Positions 55,214-64,000 of a DNA stretch of 64,000 nucleotides are shown piece after piece. The position numbers and the translations under genes are program-made. The stretch's first letter is position 1, and the number at the start of each line of letters is the position of its first letter. The notes under the pieces were generated by a model. It saw only the letters and a list, made by a program, of their open reading frames with translations. It did not search any database and was not told where the DNA came from. The stretch is from Paenibacillus_D tarimensis_A (GTDB lineage: Bacteria > Bacillota > Bacilli > Paenibacillales > Paenibacillaceae). The stretch covers positions 5,580,001 to 5,644,000 of the forward strand of contig CP166298.1 in assembly GCA_041281825.1 (NCBI GenBank), in the 5' to 3' direction.

Positions 55214-56404
55214 TTATTTTTGAATTGTAGCAACTGCGCCTGCGCCTACAGTACGTCCGCCTTCGCGGATCGCGAAGCGAGTACCTTCTTCGATAGCGAT
55301 TGGCGAGATCAGTTCAACCGTAACTGTGATGTTGTCGCCAGGCATAACCATCTCGCTGCCTTCTGGCAGTTGGATGATGCCGGTAACGTCAGTCGTACGG
55401 AAGTAGAACTGAGGACGGTATCCGCCAAAGAAAGGCTTATGACGGCCACCCTCTTCTTTAGTCAGAACGTAGATTTGAGCTGTGAAGTTCGTGTGCGGTT
55501 TAACCGAACCCGGTTTTGCGATAACTTGACCGCGCTCGATATCTTTACGCTCAACACCGCGAAGCAGTGCGCCGATGTTGTCCCCTGCTTGAGCGGAGTC
55601 AAGCAATTTACGGAACATTTCAACACCTGTACATACGGATTTACGAGTTTCTTCAGCCAGACCGACGATTTCTACTTCGTCACCAACTTTAACCGTTCCG
55701 CGCTCTACACGACCTGTTGCAACGGTACCGCGTCCAGTGATTGTGAACACGTCCTCGACAGGCATAAGGAAAGGCTTCTCTGTATCGCGCTCAGGAGTTG
55801 GGATGTAAGTGTCGATTTGCTCGAACAGCTCAACAATTTTATTAGCCCAATCGCCTTCCGGATTTTCAAGCGCTTCACGGGCGGAACCGCGAATAACCGG
55901 AGTGTCGTCGCCAGGGAATTCATATTCGTTCAGCAGGTCGCGAACTTCCATTTCAACCAGCTCAAGAAGCTCTTCGTCTTCAACCATATCGCATTTGTTC
56001 AGGAATACGACGATGTAAGGCACGCCTACCTGACGGGAGAGCAGGATGTGCTCGCGCGTTTGCGGCATTGGGCCGTCAGCAGCGGAACAAACCAGGATCG
56101 CGCCGTCCATTTGAGCAGCACCAGTGATCATGTTTTTAACGTAGTCGGCGTGACCTGGGCAGTCAACGTGTGCATAGTGACGGTTAGGCGTTTCATATTC
56201 AACGTGAGCAGTGGAGATTGTGATTCCGCGCTCGCGCTCTTCTGGAGCCTTATCGATTTGATCGAAAGCAATAGCTGCGCCACCGTATTTTTTGGAAAGA
56301 ACGGTTGTGATGGCAGCAGTCAAAGTTGTTTTACCATGGTCAACGTGACCGATTGTACCGATATTAACGTGCGGTTTATTACGTTCAAATTTAGCCTTAG
56401 CCAT
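55214..56404 (-). CDS. tuf: Elongation factor Tu
   Basis: EF-Tu brings aminoacyl-tRNA to the ribosome. The 396-aa GTPase has G1 GHVDHGKTT, switch II DCPGHADYVKNMITGAAQMD, NKCDMV and the SAL-like GSAREALE, then domains 2 and 3 ending RTVGAGAVATIQK. GGAGGAA lies before ATG. It is the last gene of rpsL-rpsG-fusA-tuf. Confidence 0.99.
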   Translation of the reverse strand: MAKAKFERNKPHVNIGTIGHVDHGKTTLTAAITTVLSKKYGGAAIAFDQIDKAPEERERGITISTAHVEYETPNRHYAHVDCPGHADYVKNMITGAAQMDGAILVCSAADGPMPQTREHILLSRQVGVPYIVVFLNKCDMVEDEELLELVEMEVRDLLNEYEFPGDDTPVIRGSAREALENPEGDWANKIVELFEQIDTYIPTPERDTEKPFLMPVEDVFTITGRGTVATGRVERGTVKVGDEVEIVGLAEETRKSVCTGVEMFRKLLDSAQAGDNIGALLRGVERKDIERGQVIAKPGSVKPHTNFTAQIYVLTKEEGGRHKPFFGGYRPQFYFRTTDVTGIIQLPEGSEMVMPGDNITVTVELISPIAIEEGTRFAIREGGRTVGAGAVATIQK

Positions 56405-56514
56405 TGAACTAATTCCTCCTTAACATTGGGAAATTATATGTGTTGGCCGGACGACTTAAAGGTTTATAAGCGTCAGGCCAGGTAAACATTAAACTGCGGT
56501 ACGAAGATGCCGGA

Positions 56515-58590
<2,076 letters not shown>

Positions 58591-58618
58591 GATTTTGTCT
58601 CCTTTCTAATTGTAAATC

Positions 58619-59089
58619 CTACCAGCGGTAATGTGCAAATGCTTTGTTTGCTTCCGCCATTTTGTGCGTATCTTCACGCTTCTTCACGGAAGCGCCGGTA
58701 TTATTCGAAGCATCGATGATTTCGGCGGCCAAACGCTCTTCCATCGTTTTTTCACCGCGGTTTCGCGAATAATTCACGAGCCAACGGAGACCAAGCGATG
58801 TGCGGCGCTCAGGCTTAACCTCGATCGGTACTTGATAGTTCGCACCGCCGACACGGCGTGCTTTAACTTCCAGTACCGGCATAATATTTTTAATAGCGGC
58901 TTCGAAGACTTCCATCGGATCTTTACCTGTACGCTCTTGAATAAGGTTGAACGCATCATAAAGAATCGTCTGTGCTACGCCGCGTTTACCGTCGATCATA
59001 ATACGGTTGATCAGACGAGTAACCAACTTGCTGCTGTACACCGGATCCGGCAGTACATCACGCTTTGCAACTGGACCTTTGCGTGGCAT
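58619..59089 (-). CDS. rpsG: 30S ribosomal protein S7
   Basis: The 156-aa protein starts MPRKGPVAKRDVLPDPVYSS and has GGANYQVPIEVKPERRTSLG. S7 starts assembly of the 30S head and contacts E-site tRNA. GGGGGATTCCC-type sequence precedes the ATG. Confidence 0.98.
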   Translation of the reverse strand: MPRKGPVAKRDVLPDPVYSSKLVTRLINRIMIDGKRGVAQTILYDAFNLIQERTGKDPMEVFEAAIKNIMPVLEVKARRVGGANYQVPIEVKPERRTSLGLRWLVNYSRNRGEKTMEERLAAEIIDASNNTGASVKKREDTHKMAEANKAFAHYRW

Positions 59090-59143
59090 TTAGGGAATCC
59101 CCCTTTCTCATGTAGTCATTGCCTATTGCAGGCCATATTTGCT

Positions 59144-59563
59144 TTATTTCTTCTCTTTCGGACGTTTCGTTCCGTACTTGGAACGGGCTTGCTTCCGGTT
59201 GTTTACACCTGCTGTATCAAGCGCACCGCGAACGATATGGTAACGCACACCCGGAAGGTCTTTAACCCGGCCGCCGCGCACCAGTACGACACTGTGCTCT
59301 TGCAGATTGTGACCGATACCGCCGATATAAGCAGTGACCTCTACGCGGTTCGTCAAACGCACACGCGCATATTTACGCAGAGCGGAGTTCGGCTTTTTCG
59401 GTGTCATCGTACCTACACGAGTACAAACACCGCGCTTTTGCGGGGAGCTTTGACCGGTTTCTTCGCGTTTCAGTGCGTTGAAGCCTCTTTGCAGTGCAGG
59501 AGACTTCGACTTCACCACTTTCGCCTCACGGCCTTTACGGACGAGCTGATTGATTGTTGGCAT
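59144..59563 (-). CDS. rpsL: 30S ribosomal protein S12
   Basis: The 139-aa protein has TPKKPNSALRKYARVRLTN and RGGRVKDLPGVRYHIVRG, the decoding-centre loops. Lys at the first streptomycin-resistance position (PKKPNS) and the second (GRVKDLPG) is wild-type. GGGGG-rich ribosome site upstream. The first gene of the classical str block; the L7Ae-like gene lies 333 bp upstream across a repeat-filled spacer. Confidence 0.98.
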   Translation of the reverse strand: MPTINQLVRKGREAKVVKSKSPALQRGFNALKREETGQSSPQKRGVCTRVGTMTPKKPNSALRKYARVRLTNRVEVTAYIGGIGHNLQEHSVVLVRGGRVKDLPGVRYHIVRGALDTAGVNNRKQARSKYGTKRPKEKK

Positions 59564-59614
59564 GTTGCCACCCCCTTCCCATAGTTGAAACTCTTCAATC
59601 TCTTGCCTTCATCT

Positions 59615-59795
59615 TGACATAGGGACTTCGAGCATTACATAGGATCTTTGAGCACGACATAGGGATCTTTGAGCACGACGTAGGGATCTTTGAGCTCGAC
59701 ATAGGGATCTTTGAGCGGCGCTCAAAGTGTCTCTGCTTTTCAAAGTCTCACTGCTTCTCAAAGTCTCTCTGCTTTCCAATGTCTCTCCGATTTTA
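59615..59795. repeat. Two back-to-back tandem arrays (21-bp and 18-bp units) upstream of rpsL
   Basis: Array A: about five copies of GACATAGGGATCTTTGAGC starting near 59615, 59635, 59656, 59677 and 59698 (period 21, one 20). Array B: four copies of CAAAGTCTCTCTGCTTT starting 59723, 59741, 59759 and 59777 (period exactly 18). They meet at the palindrome GAGCGGCGCTC (about 59713-59723). TTTGAG in A is inverted as CTCAAAG in B. On the minus strand a 65-codon frame translates them as six- and seven-residue repeats, with no ribosome site I can support. Confidence 0.8.
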
Positions 59796-59896
59796 TGTCT
59801 CTCCACTTAAGCCCACAGATCCAGGCGGTTCATAAAGAAACGAATAAAAAGTTTCTGCCATTATATCTGATCAACAAACGGCAAAAACGAATTCAC

Positions 59897-60127
59897 TTAT
59901 TCTTCATCGGGAACCACTGCGGCCGCTGCCGCTCCGACGTCGATCCCGCATGTCTTTCCGAGATCGGTCATCGTCTCAACCCAGATTACTTCAATGCCAG
60001 CCGTTCCGCACAATCGCAGAATATCATTTGTGATCCGTGGATCTGCATCCTTGGCAACATAGACTAGCGATGCTCGCTTATGCTCGACCATCTTCTTCGT
60101 CTGTTTCGTGCCGATCTTAAATGGCAT
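59897..60127 (-). CDS. rplGB: L7Ae-family ribosomal protein (RplGB/YbxF-like)
   Basis: The 76-aa product from ATG 60127 (AGAAGGA eight bases before; MPFKIGTKQTKKMVEHKRAS) has the L7Ae fold with VYVAKDADPRITNDILRLC and ends in an Ala-rich, acidic tail (AAAAAVVPDEE). The family binds kink-turn RNA. In B. subtilis YbxF is an auxiliary ribosome-associated protein encoded between rpoC and rpsL, exactly as here. Confidence 0.9.
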   Translation of the reverse strand: MPFKIGTKQTKKMVEHKRASLVYVAKDADPRITNDILRLCGTAGIEVIWVETMTDLGKTCGIDVGAAAAAVVPDEE

Positions 60128-60199
60128 GGCAATCATCCTTCTCCAGAAATGAGTTGTCGTCCCATATTCCAGGATCCAAGCATTTAGGCACACTCCGAC

Positions 60200-60228
60200 A
60201 TATTAACACCTTGAACCGTCGGTGTCAA
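60200..60228 (-). promoter_or_regulatory. Promoter upstream of rplGB-rpsL
   Basis: A perfect TTGACA (60223-60228), a 17-bp spacer and TAATAT (60200-60205), about 70 bp before the rplGB start. Confidence 0.82.
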
Positions 60229-60390
60229 GATGAAATCCGACTGATATTTATTAAGAAATTATGAGCTAATAGTATGCGATCAAAAAGTCCGGTTTTCAAC
60301 ATCAAAGCGTATGCTTCCGGAACGACGTTATCCACGAAAATGTTTGAGGTACAACGAAGCTGGTTCAACAGCCCCATAACATAATGGACG

Positions 60391-60427
60391 GGATGCCGAC
60401 AAGACGAATCTCGTAGCGGCATCCCGA
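60391..60427 (-). terminator. Hairpin after rpoC
   Basis: A 9-bp stem CGGGATGCC/GGCATCCCG, 20 bp after the rpoC stop, lacks a clear T run, so termination may be partial. No gene in the rest of the gap to 60,200. Confidence 0.5.
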
Positions 60428-60446
60428 ACGTTAACTTTACAGCAGC

Positions 60447-63400
60447 TTAGGATTCGACCGTAACGCTCTCCAGCTGTTGCTCTTCCGGTTCCTGGACCTC
60501 TTCGTCAAATCCTGCAAATTTGATATTGCGGTATCGGTTCATTCCCGTACCCGCCGGAATCAGCTTGCCGATAATGACATTTTCCTTTAATCCGAGCAGC
60601 TGGTCGACTTTGCCCTTGATCGCTGCATCGGTCAGGACACGTGTCGTTTCCTGGAACGATGCGGCCGACAGGAAGGAGTCGGTTTCAAGCGATGCTTTTG
60701 TGATTCCGAGCAGTACAGGTTTGGCGACGGCAGGCTCTTTGCCCGCAAAAATCGCTTCACGGTTCGCGGATTCATATTCGTGAATATCTACGAACGCTCC
60801 CGGCAGCAAGATCGTATCTCCCGCATCCACAATCCGGATTTTGCGCAGCATCTGCTTAATCATAACCTCGACGTGTTTATCGTTAATCTCAACGCCTTGG
60901 TTACGGTATACGCGCTGCACTTCCTGCAGGATGTAGTTTTGTACACCGCGGATCCCTTTAATCCGAAGCATATCTTTCGGGTCGATGGAGCCGTCGGTCA
61001 GTTCGTCGCCGGCTTCGATCTGCTGTCCTTCGGATACGCGGATCCGCGATCCGTAGGTTACGGAATAAACCTTCGATTCCGCTTCGCCTTGGACCTCGAT
61101 TTCACGGCGGTCCTTCGCTTCGCGAATCTCCTTGATTACGCCGTCAAGCTCGGAAATTATTGCCTGGCCTTTCGGATTCCGCGCCTCGAAGAGCTCCTGA
61201 ATCCGCGGAAGACCTTGTGTAATATCGTCTCCGGCAACGCCCCCGGTATGGAACGTACGCATCGTGAGCTGGGTTCCCGGCTCGCCGATCGATTGCGCCG
61301 CGATGATGCCTACAGCTTCCCCGATCTCAACGTGCTTGCCGGTTGCCAGATTGCGGCCGTAACAAATTTTGCATACGCCGTGACGGGCTCGACAGCTAAG
61401 CACCGAGCGGATTTGCAGCTTTGCAACTCCAGCAGCTATAATCGCGTCCGCTTTGCCCGAATCGATCAGCTCGTTGCGGTGAACGATGACTTCTCCGGTT
61501 TCCGGATGACGAACCGTTTCGAACGAATAGCGTCCTTCGATCCGGTCGTACAAGTCCTCGATGACCTCTTTTCCGTCCTGGATCTTGCTTACAGTAAAGC
61601 CTTTGTCGGTGCCGCAATCGTCTTCGCGTACGATGACGTCTTGAGCCACGTCTACCAGACGGCGGGTCAGGTAACCCGAGTCAGCGGTACGAAGCGCAGT
61701 ATCGGCAAGACCTTTCCGTGCGCCGTGCGTGGAAATAAAGTATTCCAAGACGGTCAGACCTTCACGGAAATTCGACTTGATCGGCAATTCGATAATGCGG
61801 CCGGACGGGTTCGCCATAAGGCCGCGCATGCCGCCCAGCTGCGTAATCTGCGATTTGTTACCCCGTGCTTTCGAATCCACCATAAGCATGATGGAATTGT
61901 AACGGTCCATCGATTTCATGAGAATTTCGGTAATTTGTTCCTTGGCTTTGGTCCAGATATCGATAACGCGGTCATACCGTTCGTCGTTTGTAATCAGACC
62001 GCGCCGGTACTGATTGGTAACGACCCGTACTCTCTCTTCCGATTCTTCAAGTATCTTGACTTTCTCTTCCGGAACAATAACATCGGATACCGCAATCGTA
62101 ATACCCGCTTTGGTCGAATATGTGAAACCAAGCTGTTTGATTTTGTCCATAATGATCGACGTTTGCGTTGTATGGTAAATCCGGAAGCATTCGCCGATAA
62201 TTTCTCCAAGATACTCTTTGCCGACGGCATTGGCAGTCGGAATATCGCGCATAAATGCTCGAAGATCGGTGCCTTTTTCGTATATGAAATATTTCTCCGG
62301 GGTTCCGTTCAGCAGATTCGACTTGCTCGCCTCATTGATGTATGGGAACGTATCCGGATAAATTTCGTTAAAGATGACCTTGCCTACCGTTGTTACCAAC
62401 AGCGCCTTTTGCTGCTCTTCAGTAAACGTCTTCTTGCTGAGCGCCTTCACCGGAATGAAAATCCGGGCATGGAGCGACACGACACCGCGCTGGTACGCCG
62501 AAATTGCTTCGTTGACAGTGGCGAACATCGTTCCCGTTCCTTTGGCTTCCATATTGTCCATGGTCAGGTAGAAGCTGCCAAGCACCATATCCTGGGATGG
62601 CGTAACGACAGGCTTGCCGTCTTTTGGATTCAGAATGTTGCCCGAAGCAAGCATCAGAATCCTGGCTTCCGCTTGTGCTTCCGCCGACAACGGCACGTGA
62701 ACCGCCATCTGGTCGCCGTCAAAATCGGCATTATACGCTGTACAAACGAGCGGATGCAGTTTGATTGCACGGCCTTCGACGAGAATCGGCTCAAACGCCT
62801 GGATGCCGAGACGGTGAAGGGTAGGGGCACGGTTCAGCAGTACCGGGTGCTCTTTGATGACTTCTTCAAGCACATCCCATACTTCTGGGCTGACCCGTTC
62901 CACCTTGCGTTTCGCGCTCTTAATATTATGAGCAAGTCCTTTATTCACCAGTTCCTTCATGACGAAAGGCTTAAACAGCTCAAGCGCCATTTCCTTCGGC
63001 AGTCCGCACTGATACATCTTCAGGCTTGGTCCGACAACGATAACGGAACGTCCGGAATAGTCGACGCGCTTACCGAGCAGGTTTTGCCGGAAGCGCCCCT
63101 GCTTCCCTTTCAGCATATGGCTGAGCGATTTGAGCGGACGGTTGCCCGGTCCCGTTACCGGCCGGCCGCGGCGCCCGTTGTCGATCAGGGCGTCTACCGC
63201 TTCTTGAAGCATCCGTTTCTCATTCTGCACAATGATATCCGGTGCGCCGAGATCAAGCAAACGCTTAAGACGGTTGTTCCGGTTAATAACGCGCCGGTAC
63301 AGGTCGTTCAGGTCGGACGTCGCAAAACGGCCGCCGTCCAGCTGTACCATCGGGCGAAGCTCAGGCGGAATAACCGGAAGCACATCAAGAATCATCCACT

Positions 63401-64000
63401 CCGGCTCATTGCCGGAGTTGCGGAATGCTTCAATAACTTCCAACCGCTTGATTGCACGGTTTCGCCGCTGGCCTTGAGCCGTGCGAAGCTCTTCCTTAAG
63501 CATTTCAAGCTCGCGCTCTATATCAATGTCCTGCAAAAGCTTCTTGACCGCTTCTGCTCCCATGCCGGCCTGAAAGCCGTAACCGTATTTCTCACGGTAG
63601 CTGCGGTATTCCTTTTCGGACAAGAGCTGTTTCTTCTCCAGCGGCGTATCGCCCGGATCGGTTACGACATACGATGCAAAATAGATAATCTCTTCGAGTG
63701 AGCGGGGAGACATGTCGAGCGCCAACCCCATACGGCTCGGAATCCCTTTGAAATACCAGATATGGGAAACCGGAGCAGCCAGCTCGATATGACCCATGCG
63801 CTCGCGGCGCACTTTGGCCCGCGTAACTTCCACGCCGCAACGGTCACACACGACGCCTTTGTAGCGAACACGCTTATACTTACCGCAGTGACACTCCCAG
63901 TCTTTGGTCGGCCCGAAGATTTTCTCGCAGAAGAGACCTTCCTTCTCCGGCTTTAACGTACGATAGTTGATCGTTTCAGGCTTTTTCACTTCTCCGCGGG
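60447..64000 (-). CDS. rpoC: DNA-directed RNA polymerase subunit beta', 5' truncated by window edge
   Basis: The frame is open to the right edge and begins within the first 30 residues of RpoC (…GEVKKPETINYRTLKPEKEG), so only a short N-terminus is missing. Visible features: the N-terminal zinc ribbon CHCGKYKRVRYKGVVCDRC, the active-site magnesium motif NADFDGDQMAVH, the trigger-loop region with MRTFHTGG, and the second zinc site (CGTDKGF … CRARHGVCKICYGR). The C-terminus ends LESVTVES with an acidic tail (EEVQEPEEQQ). rpoB would lie just to the right. No lesions seen. Confidence 0.99.
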   Translation of the reverse strand, partial: RGEVKKPETINYRTLKPEKEGLFCEKIFGPTKDWECHCGKYKRVRYKGVVCDRCGVEVTRAKVRRERMGHIELAAPVSHIWYFKGIPSRMGLALDMSPRSLEEIIYFASYVVTDPGDTPLEKKQLLSEKEYRSYREKYGYGFQAGMGAEAVKKLLQDIDIERELEMLKEELRTAQGQRRNRAIKRLEVIEAFRNSGNEPEWMILDVLPVIPPELRPMVQLDGGRFATSDLNDLYRRVINRNNRLKRLLDLGAPDIIVQNEKRMLQEAVDALIDNGRRGRPVTGPGNRPLKSLSHMLKGKQGRFRQNLLGKRVDYSGRSVIVVGPSLKMYQCGLPKEMALELFKPFVMKELVNKGLAHNIKSAKRKVERVSPEVWDVLEEVIKEHPVLLNRAPTLHRLGIQAFEPILVEGRAIKLHPLVCTAYNADFDGDQMAVHVPLSAEAQAEARILMLASGNILNPKDGKPVVTPSQDMVLGSFYLTMDNMEAKGTGTMFATVNEAISAYQRGVVSLHARIFIPVKALSKKTFTEEQQKALLVTTVGKVIFNEIYPDTFPYINEASKSNLLNGTPEKYFIYEKGTDLRAFMRDIPTANAVGKEYLGEIIGECFRIYHTTQTSIIMDKIKQLGFTYSTKAGITIAVSDVIVPEEKVKILEESEERVRVVTNQYRRGLITNDERYDRVIDIWTKAKEQITEILMKSMDRYNSIMLMVDSKARGNKSQITQLGGMRGLMANPSGRIIELPIKSNFREGLTVLEYFISTHGARKGLADTALRTADSGYLTRRLVDVAQDVIVREDDCGTDKGFTVSKIQDGKEVIEDLYDRIEGRYSFETVRHPETGEVIVHRNELIDSGKADAIIAAGVAKLQIRSVLSCRARHGVCKICYGRNLATGKHVEIGEAVGIIAAQSIGEPGTQLTMRTFHTGGVAGDDITQGLPRIQELFEARNPKGQAIISELDGVIKEIREAKDRREIEVQGEAESKVYSVTYGSRIRVSEGQQIEAGDELTDGSIDPKDMLRIKGIRGVQNYILQEVQRVYRNQGVEINDKHVEVMIKQMLRKIRIVDAGDTILLPGAFVDIHEYESANREAIFAGKEPAVAKPVLLGITKASLETDSFLSAASFQETTRVLTDAAIKGKVDQLLGLKENVIIGKLIPAGTGMNRYRNIKFAGFDEEVQEPEEQQLESVTVES

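Noticed and set aside
59615..59795. Possible CRISPR array
   Set aside because: Units are contiguous with periods of 21 and 18 bp and no unique spacers; no cas genes nearby.
59609..59806. 65-codon minus-strand frame across the tandem repeats
   Set aside because: It simply translates the repeats; no convincing ribosome site and no family. Kept only as part of the repeat finding.
60780..63701. Very long open frame (973 codons) on the plus strand opposite rpoC
   Set aside because: It is the antisense shadow of the highly conserved rpoC frame; codon bias of the real gene leaves the opposite strand open. No ribosome site or recognisable domain.

Overview
The window is from a spore-forming, low-to-mid GC Gram-positive bacterium, most likely Paenibacillaceae. 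The 16S and 23S sequences read as Paenibacillus-like, and sporulation and germination genes (cwlD, gerD, kbaA, pdaB, a spoIIM-family gene) sit beside the ribosomal super-operon. A glmS ribozyme, the cdaA-cdaR-glmM operon and sigW-rsiW point the same way. Almost every gene is on the minus strand, so transcription runs from high to low coordinates.

Accessory region, 1-8,650: a partial HNH nuclease gene runs off the left edge. It is followed by decayed remnants (a lamin-tail-domain fragment and an IS110-family transposase broken by frameshifts). Then comes a compact element of about 5.8 kb (about 2,870-8,646) inserted 15 bp downstream of the glmS stop codon, the classical attTn7 position. It has 8-bp terminal inverted repeats, TnsB-site-like repeat arrays at both ends, a near-perfect 5-bp flanking duplication, and a degraded TnsD C-terminus and XRE regulator at its glmS-proximal end. 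Its intact cargo is an AT-rich two-gene operon: an OLD-family ATPase/TOPRIM nuclease and a UvrD-like helicase, i.e. a Gabija-type anti-phage system.

Core region I, 8,660-19,300: glmS with its ribozyme; the c-di-AMP/cell-wall operon cdaA-cdaR-glmM; sigW and rsiW with a sigma-W-type promoter between them; and ppc.

RNA region, 19,400-27,420: a four-tRNA operon, a frameshifted Fur-box-linked siderophore ABC ATPase pseudogene, and an rRNA operon of unusual order (16S-5S-tRNAIle-chimeric tRNA-tRNAAla-23S-seven tRNAs). A 104-bp tandem duplication there has produced a tRNA with an Ala 5' end and an Ile body.

Core region II, 27,480-37,200: a small unknown gene, the spoIIM-family gene, pdaB, kbaA, gerD, mrp/salA, cwlD, an inserted sulfate-assimilation pair (cysH-sat), rpsI-rplM and truA.

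Core region III, 37,900-64,000: the ribosomal super-operon rplQ-rpoA-rpsK-rpsM-rpmJ-infA-KOW-map-adk-secY-spc-S10, then an inserted P-loop kinase and Nudix pair, then tuf-fusA-rpsG-rpsL-L7Ae-like, and the truncated rpoC. The spacers hold a small three-copy hairpin repeat family whose arms covary, a ~125-bp imperfect palindrome, and back-to-back 21-bp and 18-bp tandem repeats upstream of rpsL.
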